From Streptomyces sp. HM190 (lineage in GTDB: Bacteria; Actinomycetota; Actinomycetes; Streptomycetales; Streptomycetaceae), in the NCBI RefSeq assembly GCF_009857135.1, contig NZ_CP047318.1:7564001-7628000 (forward strand): a stretch of DNA of 64,000 nt, read 5' to 3'. The notes beneath the pieces are model-generated. The model had not been told where the DNA came from and searched no databases. It saw nothing but the letters and a program-made list of their open reading frames with translations. Numbering within the stretch: position 1 is the first letter of the stretch; each line of letters starts with the position of its first letter. Positions 50,671 through 60,020 of the stretch are shown here, piece after piece. The position numbers and the translations under genes are program-made.

Positions 50671-50737
50671 GCGCGATTTCCTCCTGATCCGAGGGTGCGC
50701 TCGGTGCCGCCCAGCGTCGTTCACCGGGAGATCCGCC

Positions 50738-50747
50738 GACAATTGTC
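50738..50747. promoter_or_regulatory. GACAATTGTC palindrome upstream of pxpA
   Basis: A perfect 10-bp palindrome, A+T-rich in its core, lies 67 bp before the pxpA ATG in the divergent gap to the phosphatase gene. It could be an operator or overlap the promoter. Short palindromes can be chance. Confidence 0.3.
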
Positions 50748-50889
50748 ACACGGCACGAATCGCGGCGGAATTTTTCGGGCGGTGCCCAGGACGCATCGCA
50801 TTGGCGCGTCCCCGGGCGGCACGCATACTTGGGGACAGGGGCTCTCAGGCGACGCCCCGTGCGCGCCACCACCGGTGAGGCGGCAGCCC

Positions 50890-53004
50890 ATGACGTACGA
50901 AGAAGTCCGAGCCGGGCCACAGGCAGCTCGGCGGTCCGCGCCGAGCGACGCCGCTGTCCTCGACTGGCTCTTCGCCGACTCCCCGGTCGCCCTGTCGGTG
51001 TACGACACCTCGCTGCGCTGCACACGGCAGAATCCGGCCATGGCCCGGCTCGTCGGAGCCCCGGACGAGCGCGACGCCTGGTTCGGGCGCCGCGTGACGG
51101 AGATCCTCCCCGGCCCGCAGACCGCGGCCTGGGAGGCCCGCATGCGGCAGGTGCTCGACTCCGGCGAGCCCGCTCCGGCGACGGGGATCCGCACGGTCGG
51201 GCCCGCCGCGGGAACGGAGCGAGCCCTCTCGATCACCGCCCAGCCGCTGCGCGGCCCGGACGGAGCCGTCACCGGACTGTGCCTGACCGCCGAGGACGTG
51301 ACCGAGCCGAACGGTTCGGCGGACCGGCTGCTCCTGCTGAACGAGGCCGGCACCCGTATCGGCAGCACCCTCGACGTGCGGCGCACCGCCGAGGAACTCG
51401 CCGAGGAACTCGTGCCCCTGCTGGGCGAGTGGGTGAACATCGACCTGCTGGACACCCTGCTGAAGGGCGAGGAACCCGGCCCCTTCACCGGGCAGGTCGC
51501 CCTGCGCCGGGTGGCGAACCACTCGGTGCGCCCCGGCGCCCCCGAAGCCCTGCTGCAGCCGGGCGAGGTGGACTTCTACCCGCCCCACTCGCCCGCCGTG
51601 CGCAGCATGGCGGGCGGCCGCTCCGTGACCCACCTGTTCAGCGAGCCCGCCGCGCAGGCCTGGCTGAGGGACCAGCCCGCGCGCGCCGCCAGCGTCCGGG
51701 GGTACGGCTACCGGTCGATCCTGTGCGTCCCGGTACGGGCCAGGGGAACGGTGCTGGGCGTCACCGTGCTGATCCGCTCCAGGGAGCAGCCGTTCACCGA
51801 CGAGGACCGGCTCCTCGCCGAGGAACTGGTGGCCCGCGCCGCCGTGTGCCTGGACAACGCGCGGCGTTTCACCCGGGAACGCACGGCCGTGCTCACGCTC
51901 CAGCAGAGCCTGCTCCCCAGCCGGCTGCCGTCCCTGATGGCGGTCGAGGCCGCCTCCCGGTATCTGCCCGCCCACGGGGTGGGAGGGGCCGGCGGCGACT
52001 GGTTCGACGTGATCCCGCTGTCCGGGGCGCGGGTGGCGCTCGTGGTCGGTGATGTCGTCGGCCGGGGCCTGGGCGCGGCGGCCACGATGGGCAGACTGCG
52101 TACCGCGGTGCGCACGCTCGCCGACGTCGACCTGCCGCCGGACGAACTGCTGACCCATCTCGACGACCTGGTCGACCAGAGTGCCGCCGCGGGCGACGAC
52201 ACCTCCATGGACGCCGCCGACCTGGGCGCCACCTGCCTGTACGCCGTGTTCGACCCGGTCTCCGGCAGCTGCGTGGCCGCCCGGGCCGGCCATCCGGCGC
52301 CCGTCGTGGTGACGCCGGACGGCGAGGCCGGTGAGCTGCCGCTGCCGGCCGGCCCGCCTCTCGGCCTGGGCAACGCGGTGTACGAGGCGGCCGAGGTCCG
52401 GCTGCCCGAGGGCAGCCTGCTGACGCTGTACACCGACGGGCTGCTGGACCCCTCGGACGCCGAGCTGAGTCTGCGGCGGCTGTGCTCGGCGCTGTCGCAC
52501 CCCGCGGCCCCGCTGGAGACGGTGTGCGACCACGTCCTCGACACGGTCCTGCCGCAGGACCGCGCGGACGACGTGGCGCTGATCGTCGCCCGCACCCGCA
52601 CCTTCGGTGCCGACAAGGAGGCCACCCTCGACGTCCCGGACGACCCGGCCGCCGTGGCGACGGCGCGCGCCTGGGCCGCGGACCGACTGGCCGGCTGGGG
52701 GCTGGAGGAGCTCGGCTTCGTCACGGAACTGGTGGTCAGCGAGCTGGTCACGAACGCCCTGCGGTACGGCGAGCCGCCGGTCCGGCTGCGGCTGCTCAAC
52801 GTCGCCACCCTGATCTGCGAGGTCACCGACGGCAGCAACACCGCTCCGCACCTGCGCCGGGCCCGGCTGTCGGACGAGGGCGGCCGGGGGCTGATGCTGG
52901 TCGCCGCGCTGACCCAGCGGTGGGGCACCCGGCACACCCGTCGCGGCAAGACCATCTGGTGCGAGCAGGGCCTGCCCCGGGAAACGGCCGCCCACGTCCG
53001 CTGA
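50890..53004 (+). CDS. PAS-GAF-PP2C (SpoIIE)-HATPase multidomain phosphatase/kinase
   Basis: A 704-aa signalling protein. The PAS domain (about 22-130: SPVALSVYDTSLRCTRQNPA) is followed by a GAF domain (about 145-330: GYRSILCVPVRARGTVLGV). The SpoIIE-type PP2C domain (about 355-560) has VGGAGGDWFDVIPL and LLTLYTDGLLDPSDAEL with metal-binding Asp. The HATPase domain (about 595-695) has ELVVSELVTNALRYGEP and DEGGRGLMLVAALTQ. Such proteins dephosphorylate anti-sigma antagonists and phosphorylate others. It is divergent from pxpA, and its ligand sensor may report the catabolic substrate, but this is inference. ATG start. Confidence 0.92.
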   Translation: MTYEEVRAGPQAARRSAPSDAAVLDWLFADSPVALSVYDTSLRCTRQNPAMARLVGAPDERDAWFGRRVTEILPGPQTAAWEARMRQVLDSGEPAPATGIRTVGPAAGTERALSITAQPLRGPDGAVTGLCLTAEDVTEPNGSADRLLLLNEAGTRIGSTLDVRRTAEELAEELVPLLGEWVNIDLLDTLLKGEEPGPFTGQVALRRVANHSVRPGAPEALLQPGEVDFYPPHSPAVRSMAGGRSVTHLFSEPAAQAWLRDQPARAASVRGYGYRSILCVPVRARGTVLGVTVLIRSREQPFTDEDRLLAEELVARAAVCLDNARRFTRERTAVLTLQQSLLPSRLPSLMAVEAASRYLPAHGVGGAGGDWFDVIPLSGARVALVVGDVVGRGLGAAATMGRLRTAVRTLADVDLPPDELLTHLDDLVDQSAAAGDDTSMDAADLGATCLYAVFDPVSGSCVAARAGHPAPVVVTPDGEAGELPLPAGPPLGLGNAVYEAAEVRLPEGSLLTLYTDGLLDPSDAELSLRRLCSALSHPAAPLETVCDHVLDTVLPQDRADDVALIVARTRTFGADKEATLDVPDDPAAVATARAWAADRLAGWGLEELGFVTELVVSELVTNALRYGEPPVRLRLLNVATLICEVTDGSNTAPHLRRARLSDEGGRGLMLVAALTQRWGTRHTRRGKTIWCEQGLPRETAAHVR

Positions 53005-53055
53005 TCCACGGCCCGCCCCGGTATCTCGCCACCGTTCCCGCCCACCTCGTCCGGC

Positions 53056-53072
53056 CTGGTGCACCGCACCAG
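53056..53072. promoter_or_regulatory. CTGGTGC dyad upstream of the LLM oxidoreductase
   Basis: CTGGTGC and GCACCAG form perfect 7-bp arms with a 3-bp spacer, 105 bp before the LLM start codon in a 173-bp gene-free gap. It is a candidate operator, for example for one of the PucR regulators. Confidence 0.35.
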
Positions 53073-53177
53073 TACGGGGCGCTTTTCTCAGGCATTGCCC
53101 AGTGGTCCGGCGTGTGACAGCGGCATCAGCATGAGTCCCACGTCGCTGTTCATATGCGGACACAAGGAGACAGCAGT

Positions 53178-54212
53178 ATGAAGTTCGGTCTGTGTTTCGG
53201 CATGGTGGTGCCCCCCGACGGTGAGATGACCTGGGCTGACGCCGTGGCGGACTTCATCCGGCTGGCGCCGGAGATCGAAGCGCTGGGCTACGACTCGGTC
53301 CATGTGACCGAGCACCACTTCCAGCGTGACGGCCACAACTCGTCCCCCCTGACGGTGCTGGCCGCGGTCGCCGCCGTCACCGAGCGGCTGGAGCTCACCA
53401 CCAACATCCTCCTGGCACCGCTCTACAACCCCGTCAAGCTCGCGGAGGACACCGCGGTCGTCGACAACATCTCGCGGGGACGGCTGCGGCTGGGCATGGC
53501 CCCCGGGTACGTGACCGAGGAGTTCGCGGGCCTGATGGTGCCCTACGCGACCCGCGCCCGCCGGTTCGAGGAGACCATGGACATCCTCCAGGCCGCGTGG
53601 ACGAACGAGACCTTCAGCTACGAGGGCGAGTTCTTCAGCATTCCCGAGACCCGCCTGATGCCCCGCCCGGTCCGCCGGCCCCACCCCCCGATCTGGTACG
53701 GCGTGTCCGGCAAGCTCATGCTGCGCCGCGCGGCCCAGCGCCGGGCCGTCTGGGTGGGCTCCCCCCGGCACACCATCGACGAACTGGCCGAGCACCTCGC
53801 GGTCTACCGGCAGGCGTGCGACGACGCCGGGTTCCAGCCGCAGGAGCTGCCCATCATGCGGGGCGTCTACGTCGCCGAGACCCGCCAGGAGGCGGAGAGG
53901 ATCGCGGCCCCCGCGGTGACCCACCTCTTCCGCGAGCTGTACGGACGCAAGTCGGCCGAGGGCGAGCGGCAGCTCCGCAACGACGCGGGGGCCGTCATCG
54001 AGGACTCCGCCACCGTCAGCTTCGACACGTTCAAGAACCGCTACATCATCGGGTCGCCCGACGACGCGATCCAGCGCATCACCGAGCTGCGCGACCGGCT
54101 CGGGATGACCGAGCTGACCTGTTGGACGCAGCTGCCGGGCATCGGCGGAGCCGACGTCCTGTCGTCGGCGCGGCTGTTCGCCAAGGAGGTCATCCCGGCC
54201 TTCCGGGACTGA
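53178..54212 (+). CDS. LLM-class flavin-dependent oxidoreductase
   Basis: A 344-aa bacterial-luciferase-like TIM barrel. MKFGLCFGMVVPPDGEMTWA opens it; ALGYDSVHVTEHHFQRDGHN, TTNILLAPLYNPVKLAEDTA and SRGRLRLGMAPGYVTEEF line the flavin site. It uses FMNH2 or F420 and may oxygenate or dehydrogenate a heterocycle or amide. RutA, which opens uracil, is a family member, but specific similarity cannot be judged here. Followed by a strong terminator, so it is a single-gene unit. An F420-reductase-like gene lies nearby. Confidence 0.87.
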   Translation: MKFGLCFGMVVPPDGEMTWADAVADFIRLAPEIEALGYDSVHVTEHHFQRDGHNSSPLTVLAAVAAVTERLELTTNILLAPLYNPVKLAEDTAVVDNISRGRLRLGMAPGYVTEEFAGLMVPYATRARRFEETMDILQAAWTNETFSYEGEFFSIPETRLMPRPVRRPHPPIWYGVSGKLMLRRAAQRRAVWVGSPRHTIDELAEHLAVYRQACDDAGFQPQELPIMRGVYVAETRQEAERIAAPAVTHLFRELYGRKSAEGERQLRNDAGAVIEDSATVSFDTFKNRYIIGSPDDAIQRITELRDRLGMTELTCWTQLPGIGGADVLSSARLFAKEVIPAFRD

Positions 54213-54217
54213 ACGGC

Positions 54218-54253
54218 GAAGGGCGGTGCGGTCCACCGACCGCACCGCCCTTC
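54218..54253. terminator. Perfect 15-bp hairpin between convergent LLM and NCS1 genes
   Basis: GAAGGGCGGTGCGGT and ACCGCACCGCCCTTC pair fully around a 6-nt loop, 6 nt after the LLM stop. It should terminate both convergent transcripts. Confidence 0.85.
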
Positions 54254-54274
54254 GTGCCCCGAACCTCCCCGGGG

Positions 54275-55867
54275 TCAGCTCTCCAGCGACCTCGCCTCCG
54301 CGCGGACGGCCGCCATGAAGGCGCCACTGCCCTCCGCGCACGCGGCGCAGATCAGGTCCTGCCCCGCGGAGGGATCACGATCCATCTCCACTGCCGTGTA
54401 GGAGCGGTCACAGACATGACAGCGCACTCTCTGCCGCCACACGTCGTCGATCTCGTCCCGGGGGTCGTGCCTGCGCTTGAGCAGCCGGCTCCCGCCCGCT
54501 CTCAGCGCGACCGCGTACACCGCCGCCGCCAGGGCGAAGGTGATGAGGGGCGCCGTGAGCACGTACCAGGAGCCCGGCGTGCCCTCCTCGGTGATGAAGA
54601 TGCCCACGGCCGTGGCCACGAGGATCGCCCAGGCACCGGGCAGGAAGGCGGGCACCCGGCCGGGACGGAACTCGACCAGGCCGTGCGGGTCCCGCGGCGC
54701 CACCGCGATGTGGGTGAGCGCGATCGCCACCCAGGCCACCACGGCCACGCCCTGCCAGGCCAGCGCGCGCAGCAGGTACGACAGCACGTCGGTCAGCATC
54801 AGCAGGTACACGAGGGCGCCGGCGATGCCCACCCAGGCCAGCCGTGGCCAGCGCAGTCTCAGGTAGCGGGCCGCGAACGCCTCCAGGTTGGTGGAGGCCA
54901 GGTAGTAGTTGGCCGTGTTGATGCGGGTCTGGCTGACGAAGATGACCACCAGGCCCACGAAACCGCTCACCTCCAGGGTGGCGTCGACGAGTCCCACCTC
55001 GCTGGCGGCCAGCCCCGGGTAGACGGTGTTCATGATGAACAGCCCGACCAGACCGTTGGCCAGGAAGGTCGCCGCGTAGAACACGTACCCGAACGTCACC
55101 ACGCCGTGGAAGGTGGCGTCCTTCTTCTTGCCGAACCGGGCGTAGTCGATGGTGTACATCATCATGATCCACACGCCCATGTAGATGCAGAACGCCCACA
55201 GCCAGCCGGGAACCGAGGCGGGACCGGGCGACGGGATGTGCAGGAAGCCGTCGGAGAAGCCGTGCGCGTTGCCGGCGGCGACGACGATGTAGACCAGACC
55301 GATCACGTAGAAGGGCAGCAGGAAGCCGTTGAGTTTGTCGAGCCACACCTGCACGCCACCGATGACCAGCGGCATGGCGTAGAGGACCACCACGAGGTAC
55401 CACAGCCGTATGTCACTGTCGGGAGCGAAGTACTTCTGCAGGGCGACGGCGATGATGGAGCCCTCGAACACCGCGTAGTACACCGCCGTCGCACCGAACA
55501 GCAGCGGGGCGACGGCCGCGCCGAGGTTGCCGAAGATGCGCCGGGACAGCAGCGATACCGTGAGGCCGTTGCGGACGGCGTGCCGGGTCAGGACGCTGTT
55601 GACCAGCCCGTAGACGCCGACGGAGAGCACCATGCCGATGACGGCGTCACGGCTGCCGACCGCCTGGGCGACCGACACCGCGATGTAGAGCCAGAACATG
55701 GCACTGAACAACGCCCACCAGGCCATGGCCAGACTCCACCGGCCAGACCTCGCCGTCTCCGGCACGACGTGTCGGGAGTAGTCCTCCGTCACGGCCTCTT
55801 TCACTACGCGGGGGTCGTCTGCCTCCGTCACCTGGGCCGCCGGGACGGCGACATCGGAAGTGGACAT
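54275..55867 (-). CDS. NCS1-family permease with C-terminal zinc-ribbon-like tail
   Basis: A 530-aa transporter with about twelve TM helices. It has RSGRWSLAMAWWALFSAMFW and LFGATAVYYAVFEGSIIAVA early, then GVWIMMMYTIDYARFGKKKD and FVSQTRINTANYYLASTNLE. These are features of the nucleobase/cation/hydantoin/allantoin symporter family. The last 60 residues are cytoplasmic and contain RCHVCDRSY and LICAACAEG, two CxxC knuckles that could bind zinc, which is unusual for this family. It is divergent from a PucR regulator and probably imports the pathway substrate. Confidence 0.87.
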   Translation of the reverse strand: MSTSDVAVPAAQVTEADDPRVVKEAVTEDYSRHVVPETARSGRWSLAMAWWALFSAMFWLYIAVSVAQAVGSRDAVIGMVLSVGVYGLVNSVLTRHAVRNGLTVSLLSRRIFGNLGAAVAPLLFGATAVYYAVFEGSIIAVALQKYFAPDSDIRLWYLVVVLYAMPLVIGGVQVWLDKLNGFLLPFYVIGLVYIVVAAGNAHGFSDGFLHIPSPGPASVPGWLWAFCIYMGVWIMMMYTIDYARFGKKKDATFHGVVTFGYVFYAATFLANGLVGLFIMNTVYPGLAASEVGLVDATLEVSGFVGLVVIFVSQTRINTANYYLASTNLEAFAARYLRLRWPRLAWVGIAGALVYLLMLTDVLSYLLRALAWQGVAVVAWVAIALTHIAVAPRDPHGLVEFRPGRVPAFLPGAWAILVATAVGIFITEEGTPGSWYVLTAPLITFALAAAVYAVALRAGGSRLLKRRHDPRDEIDDVWRQRVRCHVCDRSYTAVEMDRDPSAGQDLICAACAEGSGAFMAAVRAEARSLES

Positions 55868-56052
55868 CCCTACTCCTTCGTTCGGAGGTTTGCCTTGGTG
55901 ACGCGCATTGTTCGGGCCGCGCTGGCGCGAACGGCATGGAACATCTGCACCGATCGCCCGGCCGTGCTGGGCAGGTTGAACAGCGCACGGCGCTCCGCGT
56001 CCGCCGCCGCGCGCACCGCGACACCACTCGACGCCGCACGGAGGTGACCGGC

Positions 56053-57591
56053 ATGTCAGAACTGACCGTCAACTGGCTGTACCGCCAACCGGGACTGGGA
56101 CTGTCCGTGGTCGCCGGGAAGGCCGGACTCGGCAGGAGCGTCCACAGCGTGCACACCTCCGAGCAACCGGACCCGACGCCCTGGCTGGAGCCCGACCAGC
56201 TCCTTCTCACCACCGGCATGTGGCTGGAGGCGGCCGACCCGCAGGCGGCGGACGCCTATGTCCGCCGGCTCCACGAGGCCCGCGCCGCCGGGCTGGGATT
56301 CGGGGTCGGCATCCGCTACGAGGACGTGCCCCGGCCCCTCGTCGAGGCCGCGGACGAGGTCGGTCTGCCCGTGCTCACCGTCCCCGAGGCCACCCCGTTC
56401 AGCCTGCTGCAGCGGGCGGTGTGGAGGTCGACCGTCCGCGACGAGCAGCAGGCGCTGCGCGGTTCGCTGCGCGCGAGCGAGTCCCTGCTGGCCGCTGCCG
56501 CCGACGGCGCGGGCCCCCGGCTGCTGCTGGAGCGGATCTCGGCGGCCCTGGGGGCGGACGCCGGCTGGGTGGACGTGGACGGCCGGGTCCTCGCCTGGAG
56601 CTCCCCCGACGGGGAGGACTTCGGGACCTGGTTGGCCGGTCACCACGTCGGGCGGGGAGCGGCCGAGGGATGGCAGGCGGCGGTCCGCGACACCGGACGC
56701 CAACGGGTCCTGGTCCTGCCGGTCGTGGTGGGACGGACCTCGTGCGGTGAGCTGGTGATCCGGCGCTCGACCGCCTTCACGGCGCACGACCAGCACGTGA
56801 TCAGGACCGCGGTGCTCCTGCTGGCGATGAACGCCGACCACGAGCGGCAGACGCTCTGGGCGCGGCTCGACGTCCGCTCCGCCCTGCTGGGGACGGCCCT
56901 GTCGGGCCACTACGACCTGGCAGTGCGTCTCGGCTACGAGACGGGGCTGGACCTGCCGCGCTTCCCGCTGCGGGTGACCGTCGTGCACGGCGGCAGCGAC
57001 CTCGTCGACCTGCTGGAGCGGTGCGAGGCCCGGGTGCCGGCCGGCTCACGCCAGTTCACCGCGCTGCGCGACGATCGCTGCCTGGTCGTACTCGCGGAGC
57101 AGAACGCGTGGTCCCCCACCTGGACGGCGGAGCAGCTGAAGGCGGACCACTCGCTCACCGCGGCCAGCGCGGTCGCCTTCCAGAGCACGTCCCTGGCCGA
57201 AGTGCTGGCCAGGACGTCGACCGCGGCCAGGAGCGCGGAACCGGGGCGGCTGGTGGATCTGGAGGCGAACTTCGACCACGCCTACATCCCGCTCACGCAC
57301 GACTCCGCGCACGTGGCGTGGGCGACCGGGCTGCTCGGCCCGCTGCTGGCACTGCCGGACCGCCAGCAGTCCAGCGCCCTGCACACGCTGCGCGCATGGC
57401 TCGCCAACAACGGAAACGGCGAGGCCACGGCACGTGACCTCGCCGTGCACCGCAACACACTGCGCTGGCGGCTGGAGAGGATCCGGACTCTGCTGCAGGG
57501 CGATCTGGACGACGCGGACCTGCGGGCCGGACTCTGGCTGGCGATCAGGACGCTGGGGATAGACGCCGTCGGCGCCTCCTCGCCCCGGTGA
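56053..57591 (+). CDS. PucR-family transcriptional regulator (first copy)
   Basis: A 512-aa regulator. N-terminal PucR ligand domain (about 5-125: NWLYRQPGLGLSVVAGKAGL, EPDQLLLTTGMWLE, GLGFGVGIRYEDVPRPLVEA), a central GAF-like part, and a C-terminal HTH_30 (about 450-505: TLRAWLANNGNGEATARDLA, VHRNTLRWRLERIRTLL). PucR proteins respond to purine, allantoin or other nitrogen compounds. It lies divergent to the NCS1 permease with a 185-bp shared promoter region, so it probably controls uptake. GGAGGTG precedes the ATG. Confidence 0.9.
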   Translation: MSELTVNWLYRQPGLGLSVVAGKAGLGRSVHSVHTSEQPDPTPWLEPDQLLLTTGMWLEAADPQAADAYVRRLHEARAAGLGFGVGIRYEDVPRPLVEAADEVGLPVLTVPEATPFSLLQRAVWRSTVRDEQQALRGSLRASESLLAAAADGAGPRLLLERISAALGADAGWVDVDGRVLAWSSPDGEDFGTWLAGHHVGRGAAEGWQAAVRDTGRQRVLVLPVVVGRTSCGELVIRRSTAFTAHDQHVIRTAVLLLAMNADHERQTLWARLDVRSALLGTALSGHYDLAVRLGYETGLDLPRFPLRVTVVHGGSDLVDLLERCEARVPAGSRQFTALRDDRCLVVLAEQNAWSPTWTAEQLKADHSLTAASAVAFQSTSLAEVLARTSTAARSAEPGRLVDLEANFDHAYIPLTHDSAHVAWATGLLGPLLALPDRQQSSALHTLRAWLANNGNGEATARDLAVHRNTLRWRLERIRTLLQGDLDDADLRAGLWLAIRTLGIDAVGASSPR

Positions 57592-57596
57592 CCCGA

Positions 57597-58274
57597 TCAG
57601 GATGCGGGATCGCGGGGCAGGCCCTCCAGGCGGATACCGGAACGCACCTTGTGACGCCGGTTGACGCTGATGAGTACGGCGGTGAGCGGCTCCAGCTGCC
57701 GGGCCAGGCGCAGTGGCCCCACGTCGATCCCCGGGTGGCCGGTCACCGCCCGCGCGAGGCCGGCCACCACCGCGGCGGCCTCCCGGTCGTCACCGCAGAC
57801 CATCACGTCCTCGTGGGCCAGCGGCGCGTCCCCGGCCCACAGGGACGCCGCGGCGAGGTGGTGGAACGCCCCGACGATCCGGGCCCGCGGCACCAGCAGC
57901 TGGGCCTCCTCGGCCGCGCTGCGCTCCAGCGGGAGCCCGTAGGGTCCGTGCTCGTCGAAGCCGAGGGGATTGACGCAGCTGATCACGATCCTGCCGTCGA
58001 GTTCCCCGCCCAGCTCGGAGACGAGCGCGTCGTGCCCGGCGTACGGGACGGCGAGCAGGACGATGCCGGCGCCCCGCACGGCGCTGAGGTTGTCGGCGGC
58101 GTCGACCCGGCCCGACGGCAGGCGCGCCGCGATCCGCTCCGCGGTCTCGGCGGCCCGCTCCGCCGAGCGGGACCCGATCGTGACCGTGTGCCCCGCGACG
58201 GCGAAGCGGTAGGCAAGTCCCCGTCCCTGCGGACCCGTCCCGCCCACCACCGCGATCTTGAACTGTTCCGTCAT
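57597..58274 (-). CDS. NADPH-dependent F420 reductase-like protein
   Basis: A 225-aa Rossmann protein. KIAVVGGTGPQGRGLAYRFA starts the cofactor domain, followed by VTIGSRSAERAAETAERIAA (NADP-type Ser/Arg after beta-2), VLLAVPYAGHDALV, ISCVNPLGFDEHGP and RIVGAFHHLAAASL. This is the fold of F420H2:NADP oxidoreductase, though many homologues have other roles. A GTG at 58346, overlapping the aldehyde dehydrogenase stop in GTGA, would add 24 poorly conserved residues and is the main alternative start. It could supply reduced F420 for the LLM enzyme. Confidence 0.75.
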   Translation of the reverse strand: MTEQFKIAVVGGTGPQGRGLAYRFAVAGHTVTIGSRSAERAAETAERIAARLPSGRVDAADNLSAVRGAGIVLLAVPYAGHDALVSELGGELDGRIVISCVNPLGFDEHGPYGLPLERSAAEEAQLLVPRARIVGAFHHLAAASLWAGDAPLAHEDVMVCGDDREAAAVVAGLARAVTGHPGIDVGPLRLARQLEPLTAVLISVNRRHKVRSGIRLEGLPRDPAS

Positions 58275-58342
58275 CTCCGCGACGCTCCGTGTCTCGTCAT
58301 CAGTGGTCGACCTCTCGCCGGTGAGCCCGGCTCGGACGGCCG

Positions 58343-59785
58343 TCACAGGGCCAGCCCCGTCAGCAGGAGCATGCGGCTCTCGGTGATGTCCTCCATCGCG
58401 TACCGGACCCCCTCGCGGCCCACGCCGGAGGCCTTGGTGCCGCCGTAGGGCATCTGGTCGGCCCGCCAGGTGGGCACCTCTCCGATGAGTACGCCGCCCG
58501 CCTCGATCTCGCGGTGCGCCCGGAACGCGGTGTCGATGCCGGTGGTGTACACGCCGACCTGGAGTCCGAAGCGTGAGGAGTTGACGCGGGCGAGCGCCTC
58601 GTCGAGATCGCGGTAGGCGCTGATCTCCAGAACCGGTCCGAACGCCTCTTCCTCGGCCAGCCGGGTGCCGTCCGGGACGTCACGCAGCAGGGTCGGCTCG
58701 ACGGTGGTGCCCTTGCGCGTGCCGCCGTGCAGGAGCCCGGCCCCGGCGCCGACCGCCTCCTCGATCCAGGACTCCAGCCGCGCCGCGTTCTCCTCGTCGA
58801 TGACGGGTCCCACCTGGACGTCCTCGTCCGTCGGGTCGCCCTGGCGCATGGCCCCGATCGCGTCGGTGAGCAGCGCGGTGAACTCCTCGGCGATCCGCTC
58901 GTGTACCAGCACCCGCTGGACGCTCACGCAGACCTGGCCGCCCTGGCAGGTGCCGTACAGGGCGATGCGCTCGGCCGCCGCCCGCAGATCGGGCCAGTCC
59001 TCGTGCACGACGACCGCCGCGTTGCCGCCGAGTTCCAGGGTGACGTGCTTGTTCCACGCCTGCTGCTTGATGCCCCAGCCCACCGGTTCGGACCCGGTGA
59101 ACGAGATCACCGGCAGCCGTGGGTCGGTGACCAGGGCGCCGGTGCGGCGGCCGGAGAGCGGCAGGACGCTGACCATGCCGTCCGGGAGGTCCGTCTCGGC
59201 GATGATCTCGCCCAGCAGCAGCGCGGACAGGGGTGTGCTGGAAGCGGGCTTGACCAGCACCGGCGCGCCCACCGCGAGTGCCGGGGCGACCTTGTGGGCC
59301 ACCAGGTTGAGGGGGAAGTTGAAGGGGGCGATCGCGAGGACGGGCCCGATGGGGAAGCGGCGGGTCACGGCCATCCGGCCCGTGGACGCCGCGTCGGTGT
59401 CCAGCCGCTGCAGTTCGCCGGAGAACCGCCGGGCCTCCTCGGCCGCCCAGCGGAAGGTGGAGGCGGCCCGGGCGACCTCCCCGCGCGCCCAGAGGATGGG
59501 CTTGCCGTTCTCGGCGGTGATGGTCCGCGCGATCTCCTCGGCGCGTTCGGTCAGCCGACGGGATACGTGGTCGAGGGCCGCGGCACGCTGGTGGGCGCTC
59601 AGCTCACGGGCCGGCCGGGCCGCGGCGGCCAGCTGGGCCACGGCCTGCTCCACCTGCTCGTCGGTGGGTACGGCGACCCGCGCGACGAGCGTGTCGTCGT
59701 AGGGGGAACGCACCTCGAAGGACTCGGGCGAGGTCGCCCTGTGGCGCCCGATCCAGAAGCCCTGGGGCTGCGCGGTGGTGTTCAT
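58343..59785 (-). CDS. Aldehyde dehydrogenase
   Basis: A 480-aa NAD(P)-dependent dehydrogenase. SFEVRSPYDDTLVARVAVPT starts the fold, with APFNFPLNLVAHKVAPALAV (cofactor site), ISFTGSEPVGWGI, the catalytic Glu in VTLELGGNAAVVV, and the catalytic Cys in CQGGQVCVSVQRVLV. EEEAFGPVLEI follows. It should oxidise the semialdehyde made by the adjacent aminotransferase to an acid. No convincing ribosome site was found before the ATG. The 235-bp gap to the aminotransferase is low-complexity G-rich DNA. Confidence 0.92.
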   Translation of the reverse strand: MNTTAQPQGFWIGRHRATSPESFEVRSPYDDTLVARVAVPTDEQVEQAVAQLAAAARPARELSAHQRAAALDHVSRRLTERAEEIARTITAENGKPILWARGEVARAASTFRWAAEEARRFSGELQRLDTDAASTGRMAVTRRFPIGPVLAIAPFNFPLNLVAHKVAPALAVGAPVLVKPASSTPLSALLLGEIIAETDLPDGMVSVLPLSGRRTGALVTDPRLPVISFTGSEPVGWGIKQQAWNKHVTLELGGNAAVVVHEDWPDLRAAAERIALYGTCQGGQVCVSVQRVLVHERIAEEFTALLTDAIGAMRQGDPTDEDVQVGPVIDEENAARLESWIEEAVGAGAGLLHGGTRKGTTVEPTLLRDVPDGTRLAEEEAFGPVLEISAYRDLDEALARVNSSRFGLQVGVYTTGIDTAFRAHREIEAGGVLIGEVPTWRADQMPYGGTKASGVGREGVRYAMEDITESRMLLLTGLAL

Positions 59786-60020
59786 CTGCTCTCGCTTTCT
59801 CGGCGGGGCGGTCGGGGTGTGGGGTCCGCCGCCCGCTCCCGGGCACGGGGCACGGCACGGGAGGGGGCGGGGGACCGGAACGCGGCTGAGGCCGGTGTCG
59901 GGAAGGGGGCTGTGGGGGCCGGCCGGAACCTCGCCGCGACCAGGGGCGGGAAGGCTCCGGCGGGAAGGGGGAGGGGCGACCGGCGGGGAGGGATTCTGCG
60001 TCCGTCCCGCCGCCGAGGCG

